From JAICXG01 sp963801255 (GTDB lineage Bacteria > Verrucomicrobiota > Verrucomicrobiia > Chthoniobacterales > UBA10450), in assembly GCA_963801255.1 (NCBI GenBank), contig CAWDEC010000008.1, positions 1 to 64,000 of the forward strand: a DNA stretch of 64,000 nt, written 5' to 3'. Shown piece after piece: positions 51,731-60,815 of this stretch. The notes beneath the pieces were generated by a model that was not told the DNA's origin, did not search any database, and was given only the letters and a program-made list of their open reading frames with translations. The stretch's first letter is position 1; each line of letters opens with the position of its first letter. A program made the position numbers and the translations under genes.

Positions 51731-52277
51731 GGAAGAGTTTCCCTATCTCCAATCCGAAAGCGGGCAGCTCTTCGAGTTCAACCGCGACTGGCTCCAGGCC
51801 GCGATTCGACAGGCGGCCGATCGCGCGGGTTATCCGAGTTGGTGGCTAACGGAGCACGTGACGGAAAGCATTGCCTTCTATCTCCGGCTGCGAACGGATG
51901 AGTCGGTTGTTGCCTTCAGTCAGCTCAACCAAACCGTGCGCTACGTTTTGAAAGTGATCGGTTACAAGGAAATCGTTCCGCACTTCAAACCGACGCCACC
52001 GCCGATTTCGCTTTCGCTTTATGAAATCGCCGAAGCGGCGGGCACCGGCTATGAGCTGGCGTTTTTCGATCTGCTCGAGAAACGGATCGCGGCGATTCTC
52101 GAGACGGGTGCGAGAGACATGCACTTCTTTGGTTTGCAGCCCTCGATCAAACATCTGCGGGGCGCGAAGGTCTGGTCCCGGTCCTGTGATGCGTTACGGG
52201 AAGAAGTGACTTGTTTCATTCGCGAAAAAATCTGTGTCGGCGCCGGGGCGGTGGAATTGAGCTGCTCTATTCGATGA
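51717..52277 (+). CDS. Conserved hypothetical protein between nrdR and the HIT gene
   Basis: The 186-residue soluble protein starts within the end of nrdR (14-base overlap) and its stop overlaps the HIT gene start (ATGA). Recognisable features are a helical N-terminal half (FNRDWLQAAIRQAADRAGYP, VTESIAFYLRLRTDESVVAF) and LYEIAEAAGTGYELAFFDLL. No catalytic motif was found. Because of the tight coupling a nucleotide-metabolism link is possible but unproven. Confidence 0.75.
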   Translation: MVAFKEEFPYLQSESGQLFEFNRDWLQAAIRQAADRAGYPSWWLTEHVTESIAFYLRLRTDESVVAFSQLNQTVRYVLKVIGYKEIVPHFKPTPPPISLSLYEIAEAAGTGYELAFFDLLEKRIAAILETGARDMHFFGLQPSIKHLRGAKVWSRSCDALREEVTCFIREKICVGAGAVELSCSIR

Positions 52278-52612
52278 CGATCTTCGAGAAAATCGTCGCA
52301 CGCGAAATTCCAGCGAAAATCGTGTCTGAAGATGACGACGTAATCGCATTCCACGACGTGAATCCGCAGGCGCCGGTGCATGTGCTCATCGTGCCCAAGC
52401 GCGTCATCCCGCGGCTGGCGCAGGCGAGTGAATCGGATCAGGCGTTACTCGGGAAATTACTCCTGACGGCGGCCAAGGTCGCGCGCGATCTGGGAGTGGG
52501 CGAGAGCGGTTATCGCGTGGTGATCAACAGCGGCCCCGATGCGGGCGAAAGCGTACCGCACCTGCACGTGCATTTGTTAGGCGGGCGCTCGCTCGCCTGG
52601 CCGCCGGGTTAG
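52274..52612 (+). CDS. HIT-family nucleotide-binding hydrolase (HINT type)
   Basis: The 112-residue protein is a complete histidine-triad protein: TIFEKIVAREIPAKIVSEDD at the start, FHDVNPQAPVHVLIVPKRVI, and the triad HLHVHLLGGRSLAWPPG. HINT proteins hydrolyse AMP-lysine or similar phosphoramidates. It is translationally coupled to the upstream gene. Length and ends are typical. Confidence 0.93.
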   Translation: MTIFEKIVAREIPAKIVSEDDDVIAFHDVNPQAPVHVLIVPKRVIPRLAQASESDQALLGKLLLTAAKVARDLGVGESGYRVVINSGPDAGESVPHLHVHLLGGRSLAWPPG

Positions 52613-52640
52613 TTCAGCAGTCCTTTATTCGTTAGGCGGA

Positions 52641-53105
52641 ATGAAGCTCCAGCCGAACTCTGCCGTCCAATGGTTACGGACCACGCGCTGCAAATGGCTG
52701 CTTCTCGTGACCGTGCTTTGTCTGGTGCTTCGGGAAAACTACCCGTTCTCGCACTTCCCGATGTATTCCTCCTTCTCGGATGAAACCTACTTTCTCTATC
52801 TCACGGATGCCGCGGGCCAGCCGATCGCGACCACTCGCCTTGGATTGTCGAGTTCCACTTTAAAGAAAATCTTCGACCGACAACGGCGGAGCAATCTCAA
52901 GAAATACCGCAAGGCGGATTCCGCTCGTTTTCAGCTGGCCGACCAGGCTGCGGCGCGATCGCTTCTCGAATATCTCGATGGTCTGTCTGCTCGGGTTCCG
53001 TCCGCGGGAAAGTTGCTTTCCGGTGCGTGGATTCAGCGCGTGGTAGTGCGTGAAAAATCAGGCGCGATCGTGCTCGAGACAGAAGCCCTGGCTGAACATC
53101 CATGA
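52641..53105 (+). CDS. Hypothetical membrane-anchored protein, partner of the HTTM-like gene
   Basis: The 154-residue protein has one N-terminal membrane helix (KWLLLVTVLCLVLRENYPF, residues about 19-37) and a soluble basic domain with HFPMYSSFSDETYFLYLTDA. The phrase FPMYS after the helix recurs in proteins encoded next to HTTM-type membrane proteins, as here. It overlaps the next gene by four bases. The function is unknown. A TCGTTAGGC motif lies just before its start. Confidence 0.7.
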   Translation: MKLQPNSAVQWLRTTRCKWLLLVTVLCLVLRENYPFSHFPMYSSFSDETYFLYLTDAAGQPIATTRLGLSSSTLKKIFDRQRRSNLKKYRKADSARFQLADQAAARSLLEYLDGLSARVPSAGKLLSGAWIQRVVVREKSGAIVLETEALAEHP

Positions 53106-53986
53106 TTACGTCGAAACCGGTCCCGCGCTTCGCGTTCTATGAGCGGCTGGTGATGAGGGTTCTTTTCGCATGGATTGTTTGGCGAGCCACGCCCGCGGCA
53201 CTGGTCGTCAATGGCATTCCGGCGCCGAACGGAATTGCGCGCGTGATGGATCTCCATTTTCTACTCGATCCGCATTCCTTTGCCTTGTTGCGAACGCTAT
53301 TGGCAGCAGCGCTGATCGCGTACGTGTTGCGATTGTTCGTTTTTCTTGCGCTACCAATCGCGCTCTTGGCGAATGTTACGGCAACAGCGATTGTGAATTC
53401 TCAGGGCGCGATCCAGCATGCGTTCCAAATCGTTTCGCTCGTTCTTCTGGCCCAAACTGCGGCGCATTTCTACGGGCTCTGGCGCTGCCGAAGCAGTGAT
53501 GCGGGCGAGGCGCTCGAGGATCGCACGATCTGGTGGTCGCAACAGACGGTCGTTGCCGTCTATCTGGTTGCGGGAATCACGAAGCTTCTCGTGACCAAAG
53601 GGCTTTGGCCCCTTCAAGCGCGCTGGATCGGCGTGTCGATTACGAAATCGGCTTACCAGATGTTCTACGACACGCTCGGTCAGGCTGATCTGCAGCAGCA
53701 GCTCGCCGTTGCCAACTTTGCCGCTGCCCACGGCTGGCTGATCGCGCTCCTCGCAGCGTTCGGACTTCTGCTTGAACTCGGCTCACCTTTGGCGCTGATC
53801 AATCGTACCTGGGCGGCGTCAATCGGCTTGGCTTTGATTGGCTTCCACGTATCGCTCGATTACGCGATGCGGCTCTCCTTTATCTACAATCAATGGCTGC
53901 TGCTCATCTTCCTGGTCAATCCGCCATATTGGATCGTGGCCGCATTTCGGCGACTCGTTAGGCGGGAACGCGCCGTTGCACCGTAA
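53102..53986 (+). CDS. HTTM-like polytopic membrane protein
   Basis: The 294-residue protein has about seven membrane helices and features of the HTTM superfamily (relatives of vitamin K-dependent gamma-carboxylase): RVLFAWIVWRATPAA, QQTVVAVYLVAGITKLLVTK and GFHVSLDYAMRLSFIYNQWL. Bacterial HTTM proteins are mostly uncharacterised. It forms a coupled pair with the gene at 52641. It ends 57 bases before the convergent fabI. Confidence 0.7.
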   Translation: MITSKPVPRFAFYERLVMRVLFAWIVWRATPAALVVNGIPAPNGIARVMDLHFLLDPHSFALLRTLLAAALIAYVLRLFVFLALPIALLANVTATAIVNSQGAIQHAFQIVSLVLLAQTAAHFYGLWRCRSSDAGEALEDRTIWWSQQTVVAVYLVAGITKLLVTKGLWPLQARWIGVSITKSAYQMFYDTLGQADLQQQLAVANFAAAHGWLIALLAAFGLLLELGSPLALINRTWAASIGLALIGFHVSLDYAMRLSFIYNQWLLLIFLVNPPYWIVAAFRRLVRRERAVAP

Positions 53987-54042
53987 GTGGGGACATCAGT
54001 GTCAGAGTCAGCGCCGGGCGTTTGCCGTCCCGTCGGCGACGT

Positions 54043-54819
54043 CTACATCCCCATGATCTGATAACCGCCATCGACGTAGATTACCTGGCCGGTAATTGCG
54101 GCTGCGCCGTCGCTGGCGAGGAATAGGCCGGTCTTACCGAGCTCGGCCGGGTCGCAACTGCGCTTGAGCGGCGCGCGTTCCTGGTAATGCTTCAACATCG
54201 AGGAGAATCCGCTGATCCCACGAGCGGCGAGCGTTTGCACCGGGCCAGCGGAAATGCAGTTCACCCGAATTTTTCTAGGGCCCAAATCATAGGCCAGGTA
54301 ACGAGTACTCGCTTCAAGACTCGCCTTGGCCACGCCCATGACGTTGTAATGCGGAACGACCTTTTCCGCGCCGTAGTAGGTCATGGCGAGAATGCTGCCG
54401 CCATTAGTCATGAGCGGCTCAGCGGAACGGGCAAGCGCGACTAACGAATAGGCGCTGATATCGTGCGCGGTGCGGAAGGCTTCGCGCGAAGTGCTGAGGA
54501 AATCGCCTTCCAGCGCTTCTTTTGGTGCATAAGCGACCGAATGCAAGAGCAGGTCGAGCCGGTCGGTCTGGCCACGGACGTTGGCAAAGAAAGCCTCGAT
54601 CTCCTCGTCTCGTGATACGTCACACGGATAAAGAGGCGTATCGGCACCGAACTCGCCCACCAATTCCTCGACGTTCTCTTTCAGTCGTTCGCCCTGATAG
54701 TTAAAGATGAGACGCGCGCCCGCCGCGGCCCAGGCTTTGGCGATCGCCCACGCGATACTGCGCTTGTTAGCAACGCCGAAGACGACACCGGTTTTGCCTG
54801 CAAGTGTTTGGTCCGTCAT
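54043..54819 (-). CDS. fabI: Enoyl-[acyl-carrier-protein] reductase, FabI
   Basis: The 258-residue short-chain dehydrogenase has FabI hallmarks: LAGKTGVVFGVANKRSIAWA at the start, LHSVAYAPKEALEGDF, and the Tyr-x6-Lys site in HYNVMGVAKASLEASTRYLA. The end includes CISAGPVQTLAARGISGF and ITGQVIYVDGGYQIMGM. It reduces enoyl-ACP with NADH in the last step of fatty-acid elongation and is the triclosan target in other bacteria. Monocistronic, convergent with the HTTM gene. Confidence 0.95.
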   Translation of the reverse strand: MTDQTLAGKTGVVFGVANKRSIAWAIAKAWAAAGARLIFNYQGERLKENVEELVGEFGADTPLYPCDVSRDEEIEAFFANVRGQTDRLDLLLHSVAYAPKEALEGDFLSTSREAFRTAHDISAYSLVALARSAEPLMTNGGSILAMTYYGAEKVVPHYNVMGVAKASLEASTRYLAYDLGPRKIRVNCISAGPVQTLAARGISGFSSMLKHYQERAPLKRSCDPAELGKTGLFLASDGAAAITGQVIYVDGGYQIMGM

Positions 54820-54957
54820 AGAAAACGACTGTAGCGGCTTTGCTCTTCAAGGAAAGGCCACAGCATCGCCCGCGGCATGCGATCAGGGCAAAATCGTTAG
54901 GCAAAATTTGAACGGCAGAAGCGTTGCTTCGCTCGCCCAGCGCGCTCATAATGCGAC

Positions 54958-55206
54958 ATGAAGGTGAAGGTGATCGTGACGCCTAAGGAAACCGTGCTTG
55001 ATCCGCAGGGCGCGGCGGTGCGCGAAGCGATGCAGCATCTGGGGTTTGAGGCGGCGCGCGATGTTCGGATCGGTCGTTATCTCGAGATCGAACTGGAAGG
55101 CGATGCAAGTGCTCATGAGCCCAAATTGCGCGAGCTTTGTCGCGAGCTTCTTTCCAATCCCGTGATCGAAGATTACCGACTGGAAATGCCTAACGAATCG
55201 AAATGA
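54958..55206 (+). CDS. purS: Phosphoribosylformylglycinamidine synthase subunit PurS
   Basis: The 82-residue protein starts MKVKVIVTPKETVLDPQGAA and contains LGFEAARDVRIGRYLEIEL and LLSNPVIEDYRLEM, matching PurS. It bridges PurL and PurQ in the three-protein FGAM synthase. It overlaps purQ by four bases (ATGA). A TCGTTAGGC motif (reverse) lies near its 3' end and another 56 bases before its start. Confidence 0.95.
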   Translation: MKVKVIVTPKETVLDPQGAAVREAMQHLGFEAARDVRIGRYLEIELEGDASAHEPKLRELCRELLSNPVIEDYRLEMPNESK

Positions 55207-55910
55207 AGTTCGCGGTCGTTCAATTTCCCGGCTCCAATTGCGATCAGGATTGCCTTGCCGCGCTGCGCGGAATCGCCGGGACCGAAGCGGACTACGTCTG
55301 GCACAAGGAAACCTCGCTGCGCGAGTGGGACGCGATTGTTTTGCCCGGCGGGTTTTCTTACGGCGATTACCTGCGTTGCGGTGCGATCGCGCGGTTCTCA
55401 CCAATCATGCGGGCGGTGGTCGAGGACGCTCGCGCAGGCAAGCTCGTCATTGGGGTTTGCAATGGATTTCAGATTCTTTGTGAGGCTGGACTTTTACCTG
55501 GTGCGTTGGTGCGCAATCGCTCCCTGCACTTTGTTTGCGACATGGTGACGACTCGTGTGGAAGTGGCGGATACGCCATTCACGCGGGGCATGCCGGTTGG
55601 CACGTTGCTGCGCATGCCGGTCGCGCATGGGGAGGGTTGCTATTTTGCCGGCGAGGCAACACTGCGCGAGCTAAACGAACGCCAGCAGGTCATCCTGCGT
55701 TACTGCGACGCGAGAGGGAATATTACGCCCGCCGCCAATCCTAATGGTTCGCTCGAAAATATTGCCGGGATCTGTAATCGGGCGGGCAATGTTTTTGGGC
55801 TTATGCCGCATCCTGATCGGGCGTGCGACGAGCGTCTCGGGAGCGCCGACGGGACGCGCATTTTCGAAGCGATGCTTGGTGCGGACGCGACCAATCGCGC
55901 CGCAGCTTAG
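55203..55910 (+). CDS. purQ: Phosphoribosylformylglycinamidine synthase glutaminase PurQ
   Basis: The 235-residue class I glutaminase has FAVVQFPGSNCDQDCLAALR, LPGGFSYGDYLRCGAIAR, the catalytic Cys in VIGVCNGFQILCEAGLLPG and the His/Glu region in NVFGLMPHPDRACDE. It feeds ammonia from glutamine to PurL during purine synthesis. It is coupled to purS; purL is not in the window. Confidence 0.97.
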   Translation: MKFAVVQFPGSNCDQDCLAALRGIAGTEADYVWHKETSLREWDAIVLPGGFSYGDYLRCGAIARFSPIMRAVVEDARAGKLVIGVCNGFQILCEAGLLPGALVRNRSLHFVCDMVTTRVEVADTPFTRGMPVGTLLRMPVAHGEGCYFAGEATLRELNERQQVILRYCDARGNITPAANPNGSLENIAGICNRAGNVFGLMPHPDRACDERLGSADGTRIFEAMLGADATNRAAA

Positions 55911-56093
55911 AACTTTGCCAAGACCGCCGAGCTGGCTGGTCCTTCAGCGCGATCTTGTTGGCTTATTACGCACAGAAAGTTAACAGTTGTGTAACGGAAA
56001 CGAACACGAATTTCCTGTAAAAAGCGGGCTTCCCTAGGAGAAACCCTTCCGGCACATCCATTGCTAAAGTTCTGGCATAACCGCAAGGAACCT

Positions 56094-56570
56094 ATGCTAC
56101 TACAAAAAACGCTTCACATGAGTCAGTCGCTGGAAGAGTGCAAGAGTCGCCTCGCCAGCATTCACTCCTACCGCCGACATCTTGCGATGGTTACCCATGC
56201 CAACGTGACCTCGTCTAAAACACTTGATTTCGGCTTTCGCGGGCCGCTCGGTTTCGAGGGACATACTGTTATCTCGACTCTGGAGAGCGATCAGCCCGAG
56301 CAAGTGGCTTTCGAGTCATGGGGTGGGAATATTAAATTAATGGGCCTGGTCGAATTTGAGGAAGTGCGGCCAGACTGTACCGAGGTCTCGATCGCCGTGT
56401 ATTACGAAATCAAAAACCGGTTCTACGCCTGGCTCGACCGGCGATTCGGTTTTGTCGAAGCATTTTTGAACGCCGAACTGCGTAGCCTGCGCGCGCATTT
56501 CGAAGGAATCGCGGCGCCGGTTCCGGAGCGAATGCCAGTCTTTGCCGTGCTTGAGCCTATGTCAGCCTAA
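56094..56570 (+). CDS. Hypothetical SRPBCC-like protein
   Basis: From ATG 56094 (AAGGA five bases upstream) the 158-residue protein has a strand-rich core (KTLDFGFRGPLGFEGHTVIS, VAFESWGGNIKLMGLVEFEE, EVSIAVYYEIKNRFYAWLDR) and a long C-terminal helix (FLNAELRSLRAHFEGI). This order resembles the SRPBCC/START helix-grip fold, which binds hydrophobic ligands, but the assignment is tentative. Its TAA stop lies inside a TCGTTAGGC motif (reverse orientation). A bidirectional terminator follows. Confidence 0.6.
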   Translation: MLLQKTLHMSQSLEECKSRLASIHSYRRHLAMVTHANVTSSKTLDFGFRGPLGFEGHTVISTLESDQPEQVAFESWGGNIKLMGLVEFEEVRPDCTEVSIAVYYEIKNRFYAWLDRRFGFVEAFLNAELRSLRAHFEGIAAPVPERMPVFAVLEPMSA

Positions 56571-56586
56571 CGAATTCTCCATTAAG

Positions 56587-56616
56587 GAGCGCGGATCCGG
56601 ATAACGGGCCGCGCTC
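56587..56616. terminator. Bidirectional terminator between the SRPBCC-like gene and tyrS
   Basis: Perfect 8-bp stem GAGCGCGG/CCGCGCTC (56587-56594 and 56609-56616) with a 14-base loop. It is flanked by TTAAG on the left and TCTTAATTT on the right, giving U-rich ends in both directions. It lies between the stop codons of two convergent genes, as expected for a shared rho-independent terminator. Confidence 0.8.
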
Positions 56617-56618
56617 TC

Positions 56619-57791
56619 TTAATTTATGCGAACCGCCCGGGTCTTATCCAGGCGTAGGACATCACCGGGCTGCAAAGTGATCTGCGCTTGCAGGTCGGAA
56701 ATTTTTTCGCCGCGCAACTGCACGCTGCCCTGCTCGACGAGACGCCGCGCTTCGCCGCGCGATTTGATCAGACCGAATGAGGTGGCGTAAGCGGCAACAA
56801 CCAGCGCCACAATATTGCGTTCTTCAGCAGGCGCTTCAAAGGCCGGAAGGTCTGCCTCGTCGAGACGTTTTGCGCTGAAGCGGCGATCCCATTCGGTCGC
56901 TGCCGTTTCCGCGGAGTCCCGCGAGTGGTAGATGGCGACGAGCTCGCGCGCGAGCCGTTTCTTGGCTTCCATCGGATGCTGGCCGGCGGTCTGCGCGCGC
57001 CCAAGGAGGAGAAGATAGTAGCGCGCCATAAGTTCATCGGAGACGCTCATCAATTTGCCAAACATGTCGTTAGGCGGGTCCGTCACGCCCACGTAATTCC
57101 CGAGGCTCTTGCTCATCTTTTGCACGCCATCAAGACCTTCCAGGATCGGCAAAAGGAAGACGACCTGCTGGGGCTGCCCTTCCTCTTTTTGCAGGTCTCG
57201 TCCGACGAGAATGTTGAAAAGCTGGTCGGTGCCGCCGAGTTCAACATCGGCCTGAATCTGGACCGAATCCCAACCCTGCATGATGGGATACTGGATCTCG
57301 TGCGCGCCGATGGGTTGTTCCTTTTCCAGGCGTGTCCGGAAATCTTCGCGCTGCAACATTTGCTGCAAGGTGACGCGGCTGTTGAGCCGGATGACGTCGG
57401 CATAGGACATTTTGCCTAACCAGTCGCCATTATGAACCAGGCGAGTGCGGTCGGGATCCAGGACCTTAAAGGCTTGTGCGCGATAGGTCTCCGCATTTGC
57501 CATGACCTGCTCGCGCGTTAGTTGCGGGCGCGTCGCAGAGCGTCCGCTCGGATCTCCAACCAGAGCAGTGAAATCGCCAATGATGAGGATCGCCTCGTGG
57601 CCGAGATCCTGGAACTGGCGCAGCTTGCGCAGCACAACCGTGTGGCCGAGGTGAAGATCGGCACTCGTCGGATCGACGCCGAGCTTAATGTGGAGCGGCC
57701 GGCCTAACGACAACTTGTCGTGCAGCGCCGCTTCACTGATGATTTGGGCCGCGCCGCTTTTCAACAGCTCGAATGAATCTGCCGCGTCCAT
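56619..57791 (-). CDS. tyrS: Tyrosyl-tRNA synthetase
   Basis: From ATG 57791 the 390-residue class I synthetase has KLGVDPTSADLHLGHTVVLR (HIGH-type HLGH), IGDFTALVGDPSGRSATRPQ, LGGTDQLFNILVGRDLQ, KMSKS in GVQKMSKSLGNYVGV and a C-terminal S4 domain (EARRLVEQGSVQLRGEKISD). It charges tRNA-Tyr. A start 20 codons upstream is possible but does not match the family. Two TCGTTAGGC motifs lie within the gene. Confidence 0.95.
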   Translation of the reverse strand: MDAADSFELLKSGAAQIISEAALHDKLSLGRPLHIKLGVDPTSADLHLGHTVVLRKLRQFQDLGHEAILIIGDFTALVGDPSGRSATRPQLTREQVMANAETYRAQAFKVLDPDRTRLVHNGDWLGKMSYADVIRLNSRVTLQQMLQREDFRTRLEKEQPIGAHEIQYPIMQGWDSVQIQADVELGGTDQLFNILVGRDLQKEEGQPQQVVFLLPILEGLDGVQKMSKSLGNYVGVTDPPNDMFGKLMSVSDELMARYYLLLLGRAQTAGQHPMEAKKRLARELVAIYHSRDSAETAATEWDRRFSAKRLDEADLPAFEAPAEERNIVALVVAAYATSFGLIKSRGEARRLVEQGSVQLRGEKISDLQAQITLQPGDVLRLDKTRAVRIN

Positions 57792-57873
57792 GCCGCAAAG
57801 TGCGTCAGTCTGAACTTGCTTCAACCTTTGTGCGCGAATTGCGCTCGGCAACGATCGATTGAAACAACTTCGG

Positions 57874-58386
57874 TTACTGGTTCCGGTTCAGAAGCTCGCG
57901 CACTTCGTCGATCGTTAGGGGATGATCTTGCTGGCTGAGCATTCCTTGACGCGCCCCCTTGGCGAGGAACGTCCGGTGACTTTCAGCGTATTCGCCGGCC
58001 TTGACCTTCTTCTCTGTGTCACGCGTGGTGTCGCCGAATGGGCTCTTGCTCGTCGCGAATTGCGTCCTGGCAGATTTGCTCTCGCTGGGAGTCACCGCGA
58101 CCAGCTCGCCCTGCGAAGATTTTTTCGGTTCCAATTTCCGCGCGAAGAATTCGCGGAGACCAAGAAAGCTTTTCGTTGAGTGCTGCTCCCCGGTATAAAA
58201 CACCTTCGTATTGAATTTCTTGTCCAAGGGAGTGCCGTCCGCCGCAGCAAACTTCTTGTCCTGTGCCGAATTGACAAGCGACGTGTCAGGTCGCAAGAGC
58301 CGATCGATCAATTTGCGCTCCTGCTCCTGCGCGCGAACGGAGCCGACGAAGATCGTTAGGGAAACAACCACGCAAATCGGCCGCAT
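57874..58386 (-). CDS. Hypothetical secreted protein
   Basis: The 170-residue protein starts with a signal peptide (MRPICVVVSLTIFVGSVRAQ) and is then highly charged and Lys/Ser-rich (EQERKLIDRLLRPDTSLVNS, TKVFYTGEQHSTKSFLGLRE). It ends in a short predicted helix, LTIDEVRELLNRN. No domain recognised; it probably acts in the periplasm. It sits 83 bases upstream of tyrS on the same strand. Two CGTTAGG near-matches to the 9-mer fall inside it. Confidence 0.65.
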   Translation of the reverse strand: MRPICVVVSLTIFVGSVRAQEQERKLIDRLLRPDTSLVNSAQDKKFAAADGTPLDKKFNTKVFYTGEQHSTKSFLGLREFFARKLEPKKSSQGELVAVTPSESKSARTQFATSKSPFGDTTRDTEKKVKAGEYAESHRTFLAKGARQGMLSQQDHPLTIDEVRELLNRNQ

Positions 58387-58450
58387 TGCTTCCAATCCTG
58401 GCGCAAGCGTTTCGCACCTGTAAAGAAAAAGCGCAGCCGCGGAGGCAGCC

Positions 58451-59101
58451 TTAGAATCCGTTCAGCGCACTTAGCAATCTGTCGGCGTGTTGCGGCGGTG
58501 GCACTTCTCCGCTCAGGATGGCGCGCGCCCCGACCGGGTGCCCGTAATACCGTTCATTGGCCGTCTTTTGGGTTGCGATGATTGCGCCTTCAAGTGAGAT
58601 GCCAGCAAAGAGACCTCGACTGCGGCTGTAAGTGTAGACCGCCGCTGTCGTAGTGACGGCGCCCTGCAGATCCCGCCCAACCGGCCCCGCAGCCGCGCTC
58701 ACGTCGGCGCCGAGTTTCACATTCCCATCGCGCGAGAAAGCGCGAACCGCAGCGTCATTGTTCAAGACGAAAATAAAGTCCGTCAACTCCGCGCCGATCT
58801 GCAAGCCCCAGCCAGCGCCACCGAGACCAATGAAAGACGGTCCCGACCAGCCGTTACCGGTGCGCGCGACGAGAACGCCTTCGCCGCCTTTGCCGCTTAC
58901 AGCAAAACCAACCTTGAGAACGCGAATGATTGCCAGACCGCGGGCGTTGCTGATGATGCGCTGTGGGATTTGCTTGTCCGGCATCTCGCGGAAGTCGTGC
59001 ACGATTTTGGCCGACTGGTTAACGATTTGCTGCTCGGTGAAAGCGCGAGCCGAACCCAGGGCGAAGCATGAGACAAGGAGCAGACCGACTAGTATTTTCA
59101 T
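58451..59101 (-). CDS. Secreted SYLF-domain (Ysc84-like) lipid-binding protein
   Basis: The 216-residue protein has a signal peptide (MKILVGLLLVSCFALGSARA) followed by a full SYLF domain (PF04366 type): IVHDFREMPDKQIPQRIISN, ARGLAIIRVLKVGFAVSGKG, GGAGWGLQIGAELTDFIFVL and SRGLFAGISLEGAIIATQKT. SYLF domains bind phosphoinositides or other lipids in eukaryotes; bacterial versions are exported and poorly understood. It follows the YihY-type gene at 59171 on the same strand. Confidence 0.88.
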   Translation of the reverse strand: MKILVGLLLVSCFALGSARAFTEQQIVNQSAKIVHDFREMPDKQIPQRIISNARGLAIIRVLKVGFAVSGKGGEGVLVARTGNGWSGPSFIGLGGAGWGLQIGAELTDFIFVLNNDAAVRAFSRDGNVKLGADVSAAAGPVGRDLQGAVTTTAAVYTYSRSRGLFAGISLEGAIIATQKTANERYYGHPVGARAILSGEVPPPQHADRLLSALNGF

Positions 59102-59170
59102 CTTGAAGAATGTTTCGCCCGCGATGCGACGGACGGCCGCATTTCATCTCTCTCGTTTTCGTCGCCGACG

Positions 59171-60214
59171 TCAAACCGTTTCGATCGACGGTTGCGACTC
59201 GTTAGGCGTAAGTCCCTGTTTCTGGCGCATTGATTCGCTGATAAAACAGGCGTGGCGGTTCGGATTAATCCCGGAACCGTAGCGATCGGCGTACGCCTTG
59301 GTGAATTCTGCCCCGAGGAGGAAGATGGTCGTTGAGTAGTAAACCCAAACGAGAATTAGAATAAGTGCTCCCGCGGCGCCAAAGCTTGATCCGATGCTGC
59401 TCGTCCCGAGATACAGGCCGATCAGGAACTTTCCGAGAGTGAAAAGAATGGCGGTGACCGTAGCGCCGATCCAGACGTCTTCCCACCCGATCTCGACATC
59501 CGGCAGCACTTTGAAGATGAGCGCGAAAAGAAGCAGGACGACGACAAAGCTCCCCGCGGCAGTGAGGGGTCCGACAAAACTCGGGAGAGGCAAATAACCA
59601 GTTAAAAAACTGTTTAGGCTGTGGAGGACTGCGCTCAAGAGCAACGAGATGATGAGAAGAAATCCAACGCCCAGGACCATGGAAAAGTTGAACAGGTATT
59701 CTTTTACGGAAGAGATAATTCCCGCGCCGGGTTTCAGTCGCACACCCCAGATCGAGTTGAGCGCATCCTTGAGCTGACCAAAAACGCCCGAGGCACCGAC
59801 GAGCAGCGTGATTATGCCGACGACGGTTGCAACGATGCTCTTGCTCGTGTCGCTCGACGCTTGAATTAAGGTTTGGATTTCAACGGCTCCCTTCGAGCCA
59901 AGAAGCCAGTTGATCTGTTGGTAAACCTGACCACGGGCGGCCTGCTCCCCAAATATCAGACCGGCAACCGAGATCGAGATGATGATCAGCGGTGCCATGG
60001 CAAAAATGGAGTAATAGGCGAGCGCCGCGCTAAAACGCAGAGCGCGATCTTCCAGCCAACCGTTGATGCTTTGCACAAACAGCGGACCCCAGGATCGTAA
60101 TGGATGAAATTGTTCTTTTTTCCCCACCGTCGGAGAGTTTCTTAATCGAACGTGCGATCTTTTGAGAGCCCTGGTCAAAAATGGAATCGATAATCGACTT
60201 GCAGAGCGACGCAT
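59171..60214 (-). CDS. YihY/BrkB-family inner-membrane protein
   Basis: Up to 347 residues with six membrane helices. Family motifs: FSAALAYYSIFAMAPLIIIS, LVGASGVFGQLKDALNSIWG, LSAVLHSLNSFLTGYLPL and LILVWVYYSTTIFLLGAEFT. YihY/BrkB proteins are widespread, of unresolved transport function. The ATG at 60214 overlaps the divergent tadA start by 34 bases, so a GTG at 60127 (VGKKEQFHPL) may be the true start. A TCGTTAGGC motif lies in the 3' end of the gene. Confidence 0.88.
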   Translation of the reverse strand: MRRSASRLSIPFLTRALKRSHVRLRNSPTVGKKEQFHPLRSWGPLFVQSINGWLEDRALRFSAALAYYSIFAMAPLIIISISVAGLIFGEQAARGQVYQQINWLLGSKGAVEIQTLIQASSDTSKSIVATVVGIITLLVGASGVFGQLKDALNSIWGVRLKPGAGIISSVKEYLFNFSMVLGVGFLLIISLLLSAVLHSLNSFLTGYLPLPSFVGPLTAAGSFVVVLLLFALIFKVLPDVEIGWEDVWIGATVTAILFTLGKFLIGLYLGTSSIGSSFGAAGALILILVWVYYSTTIFLLGAEFTKAYADRYGSGINPNRHACFISESMRQKQGLTPNESQPSIETV

Positions 60215-60675
60215 ATTTCATGAGCGAGGCGTTGCGCATGGCCGTGCGCGCTTTCGAAGCCGAAGAAGTTCCCATTGGCGCTGTCGTCGTGCGCGCCGGG
60301 CGAATTATCGCGCGGGCTTACAATCAGGTTGAACTGCTCAAGGACGCGACAGCGCACGCCGAGATGCTAGCCCTGACGCAAGCCGAAGCGGCGGTGGGCG
60401 ACTGGCGTTTGAACGATTGTGACCTCTTCGTGACGAAGGAACCGTGCCCGATGTGCGCGGGCGCACTCGTGCACGTACGGATGCGTCGTGTGATCTTCGG
60501 GTGCGCCGATTCCCGTGGCGGCGCGGCGGGTGGCCTGTTGAATTTGCTCCAAAATCCCTCGCTGAATCATCAATGCGATATCACCACTGGCGTTTTGGGA
60601 GAGGAATGCGCAAGCCTCCTGCAAAGTTTTTTTCAGGCGCGGCGCGCAGGCGAAACCAGAGCTTCGCCGCTCTGA
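60181..60675 (+). CDS. tadA: tRNA-specific adenosine(34) deaminase
   Basis: The 164-residue zinc deaminase has the catalytic HAE in DATAHAEMLALTQAEA and the second zinc site in KEPCPMCAGALVHVRMRRVI. Typical sequences FEAEEVPIGAVVVRAGRIIA precede them, and DSRGGAAGGLLNLLQNPSLN follows. It converts A34 to inosine in tRNA-Arg(ACG). Divergent from the YihY gene. Confidence 0.94.
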   Translation: MESIIDLQSDAYFMSEALRMAVRAFEAEEVPIGAVVVRAGRIIARAYNQVELLKDATAHAEMLALTQAEAAVGDWRLNDCDLFVTKEPCPMCAGALVHVRMRRVIFGCADSRGGAAGGLLNLLQNPSLNHQCDITTGVLGEECASLLQSFFQARRAGETRASPL

Positions 60676-60815
60676 GATCGCCAGGTTGGCGCGCGCATTT
60701 ATTTTCACTTGCAAAGCGGCAAAGGTGGATCATACTCGCGCTCCTCCGAGCGGCCCTGACTTTCTCCAGAATTGGAGCTTGTAGGGTGCGGTCTGGAATC
60801 GGAACTGCTTTTTAA